Positions 17,492 to 25,663 of a DNA stretch of 64,000 nucleotides are shown in pieces. Source of the DNA: Sphingomonas aurantiaca (GTDB lineage: Bacteria > Pseudomonadota > Alphaproteobacteria > Sphingomonadales > Sphingomonadaceae); contig NZ_QAOG01000003.1 of the NCBI RefSeq assembly GCF_003050705.1, forward strand, positions 248,001 through 312,000. The letters are read 5' to 3'. The stretch's first letter is position 1. Every line of letters begins with the position of its first letter. Below the pieces are notes generated by a model. The model made no database searches. It saw nothing but the letters and a program-made list of their open reading frames with translations, and was not told the origin of the DNA. The position numbers and the translations under genes were made by a program.

Positions 17492-18624
17492 GCCGCACCC
17501 CCGTCCGGGCGCAGCGCCTCGACGAAGCGCGTGGCGGACCGTTGCAGATCGGTCTCGCGCAGACGCGCATCGGCATGCCGCCGATAGTCGGCGAGCCCCG
17601 CGGGCGCGATCGCGCGCGCCATCGCGTCGGCGAGATCGGCCTGCGCGAAATCGATCCGGTTGGCGGGCGGCAGATACGCGCGGAACACGTCGATCTGCGA
17701 GGCGAGGACGGGGATGCCATAGGTCATCGCCTCGAGCATGACCAACGGCACGCCCTCCCAGCGCGACGGCATCAGCAGCAGGTCCGCCGCCGCCAGCGTC
17801 GCGTGCGGGGTGTCGGTCCATGCCGAGCAGCGAATGTCGACCCGCCCGGCAAGATCGCGTCGCAACTGGTCGAAATCGGCCTCGCCCTCGCCCGAGCCGA
17901 CGATCACGAAGGTCCAGCCCTCGAGCTGCGCTGCGCTCCGCCGGATCGCGGCCGCCAGCGTGTCGAGCCCCTTCTGGCGTATGTCGAGCCGCCCGAGGAA
18001 CAGGGCCACGCGCGAGTCGGGATCTAGCCCGAGCGCCTGCCGGGCCTGCGCGCGCGCAGGCTGCGGCGGCGGCGCGACGATGTTGTCCGCGACGACGACC
18101 GGCGCGGTGCCGCCTGCGGCACGGACCTGCTCGACGACCGCGCTGCTCGGCACGATGAAGCGATCGGGGCGGCGATACAGGCGGCGGCGGACCCAGTCGC
18201 CGGGGACCGCGCGCCGTCCCAGCTCGACCATGCGGTGCGCCATCGGCACATAACTGACGACGAAGCTGTCGCGCGGCGCGGCGAGCAGCGGGACGACGCA
18301 ATTCTCGATCCGCCCCTGCAGCAGCAGCGTCGCGCTCGGCCGCACATCGGCAAAGGCCTTGCGCACAGCCTGCGCATAGCTTCGGCGAAAGCCCCCGAGA
18401 TACGGCTCGGCGCGCTGCTTGGTGAAATCCCACGGCATCACCGCGAACCGGTCCGAGACATGAGGCCGCAGCCGCTCGGCCAGCTTGGCGTTGGCGGTCG
18501 GATGCCGGACGACGATCCGGTCGAAGTCGCGGCTTTCGAGCAGCGTCGGCAGGAACCGCAGAAACATCGCCTCGTGCCCGCCAAAGTCGGGGCTGTCCTG
18601 CAAAATGAGGAGCGACCGGCTCAT
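17488..18624 (-). CDS. Family 4 glycosyltransferase
   Basis: 378 residues, GT-B fold retaining glycosyltransferase. The C-terminal half has the sugar-nucleotide site: VALFLGRLDIRQKGLDTLA and the E-x7-E block SRWEGVPLVMLEAM followed by GIPVLAS. The N-terminal half has the glycine-containing loop DSPDFGGHEAMF. It has no membrane segment. Start and stop overlap the adjacent EPS genes by four bases. Donor sugar is unknown. Confidence 0.9.
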   Translation of the reverse strand: MSRSLLILQDSPDFGGHEAMFLRFLPTLLESRDFDRIVVRHPTANAKLAERLRPHVSDRFAVMPWDFTKQRAEPYLGGFRRSYAQAVRKAFADVRPSATLLLQGRIENCVVPLLAAPRDSFVVSYVPMAHRMVELGRRAVPGDWVRRRLYRRPDRFIVPSSAVVEQVRAAGGTAPVVVADNIVAPPPQPARAQARQALGLDPDSRVALFLGRLDIRQKGLDTLAAAIRRSAAQLEGWTFVIVGSGEGEADFDQLRRDLAGRVDIRCSAWTDTPHATLAAADLLLMPSRWEGVPLVMLEAMTYGIPVLASQIDVFRAYLPPANRIDFAQADLADAMARAIAPAGLADYRRHADARLRETDLQRSATRFVEALRPDGGAA

Positions 18625-19796
18625 GCCGCGCGATCCGCGAGCGCTGCCTCGTAGACGGTGCGGGTCATCGCGCCGATCTGGGTCCAGTCGAGCGTGTCCG
18701 TCGCCGATGCGGGACGCGGCCGCCGTCCGATCGAGTCGACGATCGCACCCGCCAGCGCCGCGATATCCGCCGCGGGCACCAGCGCGCCGCTGTCCTCGCC
18801 CGTCCCGATCATCGTCCGGAACGCGCCGAGATCGCTCGCGATCAGCCAGCGATCGAGATCGGCGACGAGATGCAGGACGCCGCTCGCGTCGATCGACCGG
18901 TAGGGGAAGACGAACGCATCGGCGCTGCGCAGCAGCCCCGCCATCGCGTCCTCCGACAGCCGCCCCTCACGCAGCTTGAACGCGTCGCCCAGGTCCAGCG
19001 CTTTCGCGCGCGCGAGAATCGGCTCGACGTCGATCTGCGCCTCGCCGGCGACGATCACTTCCAGGCGATCGCGGATCTGCGGATCGATCAGGCCGAGCGC
19101 CTCGACCAGCAGGTCGACGCCCTTATACGCCTGCAGGCGGCCGAACAGCACGATCCGCCAGCGACCGGGCTGCGCGCGCGCTTCGGGCTCGGCGGTGCGC
19201 AACGGCAGCACGCCGTGCGGCACGACGTGGATCCGGTCCTCGGGCAGGCCGCGCGCCAGCAGCGCGTCGCGACCCTGCTCGGTATGCACGATCAGCCGGT
19301 CGAACGCCGCGAGAATGGCCGTGTAGCCGCTGCGCTGCGCCGCGCTGACCGGGCGGCCGTTGAACGGCTCGATATCATGGACGGTCAGCACGACCGGTCG
19401 GTTCTGCCGGATCCGGCGTACCGCGCGCACGTCGAGCATCGGCAGCGCCGCCCATTGGAAATGGACGACGTCGAACCGCGCGGCTTCGCGAGTCAGGCGG
19501 CGAAGCCCGGCGATATGTTCGAGTCCCTTGAGCGCACGCCACGCCGATCCCACCCGCCGCCGCGGTCCGTCGGTCAGCGGATAGAAGAAGGGCAGGGTGC
19601 GGCTCCCGGCTAGCAGATCCTCTTCGTTCGGGCGCAGCGCACGCGTCGCCCAGGCCGGCCGCAGACCATTGGCCTGCAGCCCGTCCGACAGCGCCGCGTC
19701 ATAGGGCGCGGTGAACAGCGACGGATCGACCAGCAGCACCGATTGCCCCGTGGCGCTCGCGTTTTCGCGGGCGGCGGCGCGCGGGGCGGCGCGCAA
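18621..19796 (-). CDS. Family 4 glycosyltransferase
   Basis: About 391 residues, GT-B fold. Visible are VHFQWAALP and VLTVHDIEPFNG in the acceptor domain, and VVPHGV followed by RIVLFGRLQAYKGVDLLVEA in the donor domain. The usual E-x7-E block is degenerate (RSIDASGVLHLV), as in some EPS transferases. The frame begins at TTG 19796 with no clear ribosome site. A GTG at 19739 preceded by GGGG is an alternative that would start VLLVDPSLF. It is second in the EPS operon, after the priming transferase. Confidence 0.87.
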   Translation of the reverse strand: MRAAPRAAARENASATGQSVLLVDPSLFTAPYDAALSDGLQANGLRPAWATRALRPNEEDLLAGSRTLPFFYPLTDGPRRRVGSAWRALKGLEHIAGLRRLTREAARFDVVHFQWAALPMLDVRAVRRIRQNRPVVLTVHDIEPFNGRPVSAAQRSGYTAILAAFDRLIVHTEQGRDALLARGLPEDRIHVVPHGVLPLRTAEPEARAQPGRWRIVLFGRLQAYKGVDLLVEALGLIDPQIRDRLEVIVAGEAQIDVEPILARAKALDLGDAFKLREGRLSEDAMAGLLRSADAFVFPYRSIDASGVLHLVADLDRWLIASDLGAFRTMIGTGEDSGALVPAADIAALAGAIVDSIGRRPRPASATDTLDWTQIGAMTRTVYEAALADRAA

Positions 19797-19804
19797 GACG
19801 GTAC

Positions 19805-20512
19805 TCAGAACGACCCCTTGCTGGCAAAGACTGCCGGCACGGTACGAACCATGATCCAGATATCGCCACCCACCCAGCGGGTCCGGCTATAGATCGTGTC
19901 CATCGCCACGCGACGGCGATAGCTGATGTCGTTCCGGCCGCTGACCTGCCACAGCCCGGTGATCCCCGGACGCAGGTTGCAGTAGAATTCCATGTAGCGC
20001 CCGTACCGCTCGACTTCGGCAGGCACGATCGGCCGCGGACCGACCAGGCTCATCTGACCCCAGACGACGTTGAGCAGCTGTGGCAGCTCGTCGAGGCTCG
20101 ACTTGCGCAGGAAGCGGCCGAGCGGCGTGATCCGCGGATCGTTGCGCAGTTTCTGGTCGAGCGCCCATTCGGCGCGCGCCGCCGGGTTCTCGGCCAGATG
20201 CCGCCGCAACCGCGCCTCGGAATCGCGCACCATCGTCCGCAGCTTCAGGCACGGAAACATCCGTCCGCCACGCCCGATGCGCCGGTGCATGAACAGCGGA
20301 GACCCGCCGTCCTGAAGAGAAATTGCGATACAAAGCAGTATGATAACCGGCAAAAATACGAGAAACGCACTGCCAGCGAAAATGATGTCGACCAGTCGCG
20401 ACAAATTGCCATCGACCTTCCGCATAACACTGAAGTTATCGGTCGACTTGCTCGAGGCATTGGATCCCGAATGCACTCTAACGCGAGTGCGTACATCGCC
20501 ATAGAATGTCAT
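19805..20512 (-). CDS. Undecaprenyl-phosphate sugar-1-phosphate transferase (ExoY-like)
   Basis: 235 residues. It has one membrane or re-entrant helix (about 41-63) followed by the bacterial sugar transferase domain: RRIGRGGRMFPCLKLRTM, LRKSSLDELPQLLNV and SLVGPRP, then LRPGITGLWQVSGRN. This is the compact form, lacking the extra N-terminal helices of WbaP. It starts the repeat unit by loading the first sugar phosphate on undecaprenyl phosphate. GAGGTG lies six bases before the ATG. It is the first gene of the operon, behind an AT-richer promoter region. Confidence 0.94.
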   Translation of the reverse strand: MTFYGDVRTRVRVHSGSNASSKSTDNFSVMRKVDGNLSRLVDIIFAGSAFLVFLPVIILLCIAISLQDGGSPLFMHRRIGRGGRMFPCLKLRTMVRDSEARLRRHLAENPAARAEWALDQKLRNDPRITPLGRFLRKSSLDELPQLLNVVWGQMSLVGPRPIVPAEVERYGRYMEFYCNLRPGITGLWQVSGRNDISYRRRVAMDTIYSRTRWVGGDIWIMVRTVPAVFASKGSF

Positions 20513-20993
20513 GGCCGCACCTCATTAACTGATGTTTATTGTCGCAGTGCAATATTGCAGAGGTGCCCCGGCTTGGCCAGCGGACTCAGCCCCCGTTATC
20601 CCGCCGATCGCTCTGTCTACCGCATTGCAGCATGAATTTGGCGACACCTTTGGACGCCGTGCGTTGTGACTGAACGCAGCCTGTATCTGCCGGGAAACGG
20701 GCGGAATTTGCGTATTAATGACGCACCGCTCACGGAATTGGCAGTGCTCAACGCAGCCGCCTTCGGCCGCGATCGAACGCTAATTATCTGGAACTATTGT
20801 AAAATCCGAACGGCGCGCACGCGGGCACGCCAACCCGTCCGACCGCCACCATCACGGTCGGTGCGGATCGCCCGGTGGTATTGGCCAACCGCAGATGATT
20901 CGCATCAAGATCGAACAGCCCCCGCGAGTCGTCGCTCCGCGGCCGACCGCCCGGGATCGCACCAAACGGCGCGACCCCGGACGTGCGTAATCG
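20513..20993. other. Promoter region of the EPS operon
   Basis: 481 bp without a credible gene, clearly lower in GC than its surroundings between about 20520 and 20810. It holds the palindrome TGCAATATTGCA (20548-20559) and a TTAA-N7-TTAT element (20525-20539) just upstream of the priming transferase. The open frame at 20666-21049 has no family features and runs into the malic enzyme gene, so it is not called. Confidence 0.55.
20548..20559. promoter_or_regulatory. Perfect 12-bp palindrome upstream of the EPS operon
   Basis: TGCAATATTGCA is a perfect dyad centred about 41 bp before the priming-transferase ATG, in an AT-rich stretch where the -35/-10 region would be expected. It is a plausible operator; the cognate regulator is unknown. 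Confidence 0.35.
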
Positions 20994-23276
20994 TCAGGCC
21001 GTCTCGCTCACCGTCGCTGCGTGGCCCACCGCGATCGCGCTCAGATTGACGATCCCGCGCGCGGTCACGCTCGGCACCAGCATCTGCAGCGGCTTGGCGA
21101 GTCCCAGCAGCATCGGCCCGAGCGGCGCGGATTCGGTCGACGCCGACAACAGCGACACCGCGATGTTCGCCGCATCGATGTTCGGCATCACCAGCAGGTT
21201 CGCAGAGCCCGTCAACGGACTGTCGTCCACCAGCCGCCGCCGCAGCGCCTCCGACAGCGCGGCATCGCCGTGCATCTCGCCGTCGAACTCGAACTCCGGC
21301 GCCATCTCCTTCAGCAACGCATGCCCCGCGCGCATCTTCTGCGCCGAGGGCGACCGCGACGCACCAAAGCTCGAATGCGACAGCAACGCCGCCTTCGGCT
21401 CGATCGCGAACGCGCGCACCGCGTCGGCCGCGAGCATCGTCATCTCCGCGATCTGCTCGGCGGTCGGATCGACCGTGACGTGCGTATCGCAGAAGAACAG
21501 GCTGCCCGTCCGCAGGATCACCGCGGACATCGCGTACAGCCGCGACACGCCCGGCATCCGCGGGATCAGCGGCATGACATAGGTCATCTGCGTCCACCAG
21601 TCGCCGATGCCACCACACAAGGCTGCATCGACGCGACCCTCGCGCAGCAGCATCGCCGCGGCGACGCTCGGTCGCGTCCTGAGCGCGCGCTCGGCGCTGT
21701 CGGGCGGCGTGCCGCGGCGGCCGACGAGCGCGCTGTAGCTCGCGAGCAGCGGCTCGAACACTTCGCGGTCGGTCGCCGGATCGAGTACCTCGACATCGCT
21801 GCCGATCGTCATCCGCAGACCGCTCGCCTCGATCCGCTGGCCGATCACGTCGCGCCGCCCGATCAGCACCGGCCGACCAAGCCCTTCGTCGATCACCGTC
21901 TGCACCGCGCGCAGCGTCCGGTCGTCCTCGCCCTCGCCATACGCGATCGAGCGCCCGGCCTGCTTGGCGCGCGCGAAGATCGGCCGCATCAGCTGGCCCG
22001 AGCGGTACACGAACACTTCGAGGTCGCGAAGATACGCGTCGAAATCCTCGATCGGCCGAGTCGCCACGCCCGAGTCCATCGCCGCCTTGGCGACGGCCGG
22101 CGCGACGTGCAGGATCAGCCGCGGATCGAACGGCTTGGGAATGATGTAAGTCGGCCCGAACACCGGTGTCGCGCCGCCATAGGCGCTGACGACCACGTCC
22201 GACGCGGTCGCGCGTGCGAGTGCGGCGATCGCGTCGACCGCGGCGACCTTCATCGCCTCGTTGATCTCGGTCGCGCCGACGTCGAGCGCACCGCGGAAGA
22301 TGAACGGGAAGCACAGCACGTTGTTGACCTGGTTCGGGAAATCCGAACGGCCCGTCGCGATGATCGCGTCGGGGCGGGTCGCCGCGACCAGCGCCGGCTG
22401 GATCTCGGGCTCGGGGTTCGCCAGCGCCAGGATCAGCGGGTCGGGCGCGAGCAGGTGCAGCCATTCCTGTTTCAGCACGCGCGGCGCCGACAGGCCGAGG
22501 AAGATGTCCGCCCCCTCGAGCACGTCGGGCAGCGTCCGCGCATTGGTGGTGCGGGCATAGCGCGCCATGTTCGGCGGCATCACGTCGCCGCGATCGGCAT
22601 GGACGACGCCCTTGATGTCGGTCAGCGTCACGTTCTCGGGGTTGAGCCCCATCGACACCAGCAGGTCGACCGTCGCCAGCGCCGCCGCGCCTGCGCCCGA
22701 CGTCACCAGCTTCATCTGGTCGAGCTGCTTGCCGCGCAGTTCGAGCACGTTGCGGACCGCGGCGGCGCACACGATCGCGGTGCCGTGCTGGTCGTCATGG
22801 AACACCGGGATGTTCATGACCTCGCGCAGCTTCGTCTCGATCTCGAAGCATTCGGGCGCCTTGATGTCCTCGAGATTGATCCCGCCGAACGTCGGCTCGA
22901 GCACGCGGACCGCCTCGATGAACGCCTGCGGGTCGAGCTGGTCGATCTCGATGTCGAAACAGTCGATCCCGGCGAATTTCTTGAAGAGCACCGCCTTGCC
23001 CTCCATCACCGGCTTCGACGCGAGCGCACCGATCGCGCCGAGCCCGAGCACCGCGGTGCCGTTGGTGATGACCGCGACGAGGTTGCCGCGCGCGGTATAG
23101 TCGCGCGCCTTGTCCGGATCCGCGGCGATTTCCTCGCACGCGGCGGCAACGCCCGGCGAATAGGCCAGCGCCAGATCGCGCTGCGTCGCCATCCGCTTGG
23201 TCGCCTCGACCGAGAGCTTACCCGGCTTTGGATAGCGGTGATAATCGAGCGCGGCCTTGCGGAAATCGTCTTCCAT
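20994..23276 (-). CDS. maeB: NADP-dependent malic enzyme
   Basis: 760 residues, the normal size of the two-part proteobacterial enzyme. It converts malate to pyruvate and CO2 with NADP+. N-terminal malic domain: [30 protein letters not shown], then IEVDQ-type and [11 protein letters not shown] metal/substrate blocks. The NAD(P)-binding domain has SGAGAAALA. The C-terminal third is a phosphotransacetylase-like regulatory domain. The ATG at 23276 has AGGAAG upstream; the open frame beyond it runs into the repeat-rich intergenic region and is rejected. It is monocistronic. Confidence 0.96.
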   Translation of the reverse strand: MEDDFRKAALDYHRYPKPGKLSVEATKRMATQRDLALAYSPGVAAACEEIAADPDKARDYTARGNLVAVITNGTAVLGLGAIGALASKPVMEGKAVLFKKFAGIDCFDIEIDQLDPQAFIEAVRVLEPTFGGINLEDIKAPECFEIETKLREVMNIPVFHDDQHGTAIVCAAAVRNVLELRGKQLDQMKLVTSGAGAAALATVDLLVSMGLNPENVTLTDIKGVVHADRGDVMPPNMARYARTTNARTLPDVLEGADIFLGLSAPRVLKQEWLHLLAPDPLILALANPEPEIQPALVAATRPDAIIATGRSDFPNQVNNVLCFPFIFRGALDVGATEINEAMKVAAVDAIAALARATASDVVVSAYGGATPVFGPTYIIPKPFDPRLILHVAPAVAKAAMDSGVATRPIEDFDAYLRDLEVFVYRSGQLMRPIFARAKQAGRSIAYGEGEDDRTLRAVQTVIDEGLGRPVLIGRRDVIGQRIEASGLRMTIGSDVEVLDPATDREVFEPLLASYSALVGRRGTPPDSAERALRTRPSVAAAMLLREGRVDAALCGGIGDWWTQMTYVMPLIPRMPGVSRLYAMSAVILRTGSLFFCDTHVTVDPTAEQIAEMTMLAADAVRAFAIEPKAALLSHSSFGASRSPSAQKMRAGHALLKEMAPEFEFDGEMHGDAALSEALRRRLVDDSPLTGSANLLVMPNIDAANIAVSLLSASTESAPLGPMLLGLAKPLQMLVPSVTARGIVNLSAIAVGHAATVSETA

Positions 23277-23450
23277 GGTCTTCCTAACCTGTCGGCCGCG
23301 GCGGCGACCGGGTGGGCGCGCGCAAAGCGCGCGGCGAATGTTCAACGATCGCATAGCCTCACGCACACCGATCCGCCAACCCCGCGCGGACGTAGCGTCG
23401 GTTCGGATGACGCGCGGGCGCCACGACCCGTCCCTACCATCCCTGCGAAG

Positions 23451-23522
23451 GACCACCACTCCGGCGAAGAACCACCACCCAGGAAGGACCACCACCCCGG
23501 TAAAGAACCACCACCCCGGCGA
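23451..23522 (+). repeat. 18-bp tandem array (four units)
   Basis: Four consecutive 18-bp units starting at 23451, 23469, 23487 and 23505, consensus G(G/A)ACCACCACCCCGGCGA. They lead straight into a full REP-like hairpin whose own left flank is the same sequence, so the array looks like amplification of the outer half of that element. Confidence 0.85.
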
Positions 23523-23630
23523 TGGACCATCACCCCGGCGAAGGCCGGGGTCCAGTTGGAACGTCCGATGTAACGACGCGCAGCGCTCGGTTACCAACGT
23601 CCCCCAACTGGACCCCGGCCTCCGCCGGGG
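23523..23630. repeat. REPIN-like inverted pair, family A
   Basis: The left hairpin CCCCGGC-GAAG-GCCGGGG with flank TCCAGTTGG is matched by an inverted right copy, CCAACTGGA then CCCCGGC-CTCC-GCCGGGG. Other copies in the window are at 40333 and 55014. Confidence 0.85.
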
Positions 23631-23648
23631 AGGGGCAACCCAACAATC

Positions 23649-23758
23649 CTCCCCCTTGCGGGGGAGAATCGAAACTCCCTGTTCTCCCGCGAAAGCGGGA
23701 GCCCAGGAATCCCAAGCGCTATCCGTCATAACCCTGGACCCCCGCCTCCGCGGGGGAA
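23649..23758. repeat. REP-like hairpin plus inverted pair, family E
   Basis: An isolated 18-bp hairpin CTCCCCC-TTGC-GGGGGAG (23649-23666) is followed by an inverted pair: CTCCCGC-GAAA-GCGGGAG (23684-23701) and CCCCCGC-CTCC-GCGGGGG (23739-23756), bounded by GTTC/GAAC. A similar pair is at 44742-44797. Confidence 0.8.
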
Positions 23759-23876
23759 CAACAACGAAGATAACTCCGGCCCCACGTCCTGCGCGTTGGA
23801 CAGCACCCCCCAAAAAACCCTGTCCTACAACGAACCAATATGGTTCGCTCCCACCCACAAAACCGGGAGCCGCACC

Positions 23877-24413
23877 ATGACCATCGATCACCTCATCGAC
23901 ACCGTCATCGACCGCGAGGGCGGCTACACCAACCACCCCGCAGACCGCGGCGGCCCCACCCGCTACGGCATCACGCAAGCCGTCGCCCGCACCAACGGCT
24001 ACACCGGCGACATGCGCGTCTTCCCCCGCGAGAGCGCGGAAAGCATCTACCGCCGCCTCTACTGGACCCGCCCCGCCTTCGACCAGATCGCCCCGCGCGC
24101 GCTCGAGATCGCCGAGGAACTCTTCGACACCGGCGTCAACATGGGCCCCGCCGTCGCCGCCACCTTCCTCCAGCGCGCGCTCAACGCGCTCAACCGCGGC
24201 GCCACCGACTATCCCGACATGACGCTCGACGGTCGCATCGGCCCCGCGACACTCGCCGCGCTCGACGCCTTCCTAGCGCGCCGCAAACCCGGCGGCGAAA
24301 CCGTCCTCCTGAAGGCGATCGAGGCGCTGCAAGGCGAACGCTACGTCGCGCTCGCCGAGACCCGCCCCGCCAACGAGGCCTTCCTCTACGGCTGGCTCGC
24401 CAACCGCACCTGA
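23877..24413 (+). CDS. GH108-type endolysin (N-acetylmuramidase), GTA-type
   Basis: 178-residue peptidoglycan hydrolase. The N-terminal glycosyl hydrolase 108 motif is REGGYTNHPADRGGPTRYGIT with proposed catalytic Glu14. The C-terminal part (DGRIGPATLAAL) is the peptidoglycan-binding type 3 domain. There is no signal peptide, so it needs a holin. GGGAG lies upstream of the chosen ATG; the frame before it is repeat translation. The holin-like gene follows 64 bp later. The same pairing acts as the unlinked lysis module of the Rhodobacter gene transfer agent. No capsid or terminase gene is in the window. Confidence 0.9.
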   Translation: MTIDHLIDTVIDREGGYTNHPADRGGPTRYGITQAVARTNGYTGDMRVFPRESAESIYRRLYWTRPAFDQIAPRALEIAEELFDTGVNMGPAVAATFLQRALNALNRGATDYPDMTLDGRIGPATLAALDAFLARRKPGGETVLLKAIEALQGERYVALAETRPANEAFLYGWLANRT

Positions 24414-24477
24414 CTCGGCCGCGCAAACGCTCCCAGCGTCTGCACTTCCTATACTTCACTCTTGCCGGAGACCCCCA

Positions 24478-24735
24478 ATGACCCAGCAACCCCTTGATCC
24501 AGCACCAGATCCCTGGATCACCCGCGCGCGCCCGACCTTCCTCTACGTCATGTACATCCTGCTGCTCGGCGCGATCCCGGCCGGCCTGATCGCCGCTGTC
24601 CGCCCGCAGACCGCGCAGGCGATCGCCGCGGGCATGGCCGCCTATCTCAACGCGATCCCCGAACCGCTCTACGCGCTCTTCGGCACGGGCTATCTCGGCT
24701 ACACGGTGGCGAGGGAATGGGGGAAGGGGCGGTGA
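24478..24735 (+). CDS. Holin-like protein (GTA 3TM type)
   Basis: 85-residue membrane protein. There is a strong hydrophobic helix near residues 20-42 ([20 protein letters not shown]), then weaker helical segments around [19 protein letters not shown] and [11 protein letters not shown], ending in basic residues. Size and pattern fit the three-helix holin family linked with gene transfer agent release. GGAG lies eight bases before the ATG. It is directly downstream of and co-oriented with the endolysin. Assignment rests on pattern plus partner. Confidence 0.8.
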   Translation: MTQQPLDPAPDPWITRARPTFLYVMYILLLGAIPAGLIAAVRPQTAQAIAAGMAAYLNAIPEPLYALFGTGYLGYTVAREWGKGR

Positions 24736-24790
24736 TTCCACCTCCTTACAGCGGCCCCCTTGCCGTAAACGCCGTACTGCCACCCCTTTT

Positions 24791-24925
24791 CCGTTCGTGC
24801 CGAGTAGCGACCGAGTAGCCCGCTCGGGCGTATCGAGGGCGCGTATCGAGGTACGGGTAACGCGCGCAACGCCAGTCCTTCGATACGCGCTCTCGACACG
24901 CTCGATCGCTACTCGGGACGAACGG
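24791..24925. repeat. Long inverted repeat, family G
   Basis: The outer arms CCGTTCGTGCCGAGTAGCGA (24791-24810) and its near-perfect complement at 24906-24925 (19 of 20) enclose further partly repeated CGTATCGAGG sequence. It lies between the holin-like gene and hslV and may separate their transcripts. Confidence 0.75.
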
Positions 24926-24980
24926 CCGGTGTTCATCCCCGCCCCGTTGCACCCCCGAAACCGCACCCTACATCGCTGGC

Positions 24981-25544
24981 ATGAGCAACGACCCCCACGC
25001 CATGCCGACCTGGCACGGCACCACCATCCTCTCGGTCCGCCGCGGCGGCAAGGTCGTCGTGATCGGCGATGGCCAGGTCTCGATGGGCCAGACCGTCATG
25101 AAACCCAATGCGCGGAAAGTCCGCCGCCTCGGCGACGGCTCGGTCATCGGCGGGTTCGCCGGCGCCACCGCAGACGCCTTCACGCTGTTCGAACGTCTCG
25201 AGCGCAAGCTGGAGGCGCATCAGGGCCAGCTCCTGCGCGCCGCGGTCGAACTCGCCAAGGACTGGCGCACCGACAAGTTCCTGCGCAACCTCGAAGCGAT
25301 GATGATCGTCGCCGACAAGGACGTGACTCTGATCCTGACGGGCAATGGCGACGTGCTCGAACCCGAAAACGGCGTCGCCGCGATCGGCTCGGGCGGCAAT
25401 TACGCGCTCGCCGCAGCCCGCGCGCTCGTCGACTACGAGACCGATGCGGAAGTGTTGTGCCGCAAGGCGATGCACATCGCGTCAGAACTCTGCGTCTACA
25501 CCAACGACCGCCTCACGGTGGAAACGATGGATTCGACTTCGTAA
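24981..25544 (+). CDS. hslV: ATP-dependent protease proteolytic subunit HslV
   Basis: 187-residue peptidase of the HslUV (ClpQY) protease. The motif [10 protein letters not shown] places the mature N-terminal nucleophile at Thr14, implying removal of a short propeptide as in other alphaproteobacterial HslV. The GDGQVSMG and NARKVRRL blocks are family signatures. The ATG at 24981 has only a weak ribosome site; Met8 is a possible alternative. hslU follows after a 119-bp gap filled by an inverted repeat. Confidence 0.97.
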   Translation: MSNDPHAMPTWHGTTILSVRRGGKVVVIGDGQVSMGQTVMKPNARKVRRLGDGSVIGGFAGATADAFTLFERLERKLEAHQGQLLRAAVELAKDWRTDKFLRNLEAMMIVADKDVTLILTGNGDVLEPENGVAAIGSGGNYALAAARALVDYETDAEVLCRKAMHIASELCVYTNDRLTVETMDSTS

Positions 25545-25547
25545 TTC

Positions 25548-25652
25548 CCCTCCCGCTTGCGGGAGGGGTCAGGGGAGGGGCTGACATACACCCCACCCAC
25601 GCCTTCCGTTGCGGCCACGCCCTCCCCCGACCCCTCCCGAGCGGGAGGGGAG
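25548..25652. repeat. REP-like inverted pair between hslV and hslU
   Basis: CCCCTCCCGCTTGCGGGAGGGG on the left is mirrored by CCCCTCCCGAGCGGGAGGGG on the right, with further CCCCTCCCC/GGGGAGGGG matches between. It occupies almost the whole hslV-hslU gap. It could act as a processing site or partial terminator within the operon. Confidence 0.8.
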
Positions 25653-25663
25653 AAGGTAAAAAA

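Larger units (their letters stand above)
23277..23876. other. 600-bp repeat-rich intergenic region
   Basis: No gene is supported between the malic enzyme and endolysin starts. From 23451 to 23758 the region is almost entirely REP-like sequence: an 18-bp tandem array, a GCCGGGG-type inverted pair, an isolated CTCCCCC hairpin and a second inverted pair. Open frames across it are repeat translations. Confidence 0.7.

Noticed and set aside
20666..21049. 127-codon ORF in the EPS promoter region
   Set aside because: No homology-like features, Arg/Pro/Ser-rich C-terminal half, and it runs into the malic enzyme gene on the opposite strand.
23451..23540. CRISPR-like or coding repeat array
   Set aside because: Same reasoning: an 18-bp period with no spacers and direct continuity with a REP hairpin. 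The frames across it are repeat translations without starts.
23877..24735. Prophage remnant
   Set aside because: Only lysis genes are present, both are intact, and they are flanked by housekeeping genes. No integrase, att repeats or structural genes were seen, so a GTA-type lysis pair fits better.
24190..24966. 258-codon minus-strand ORF over the endolysin and holin genes
   Set aside because: Shadow of two genes with clear domains and ribosome sites on the plus strand, and it extends through an intergenic inverted repeat.
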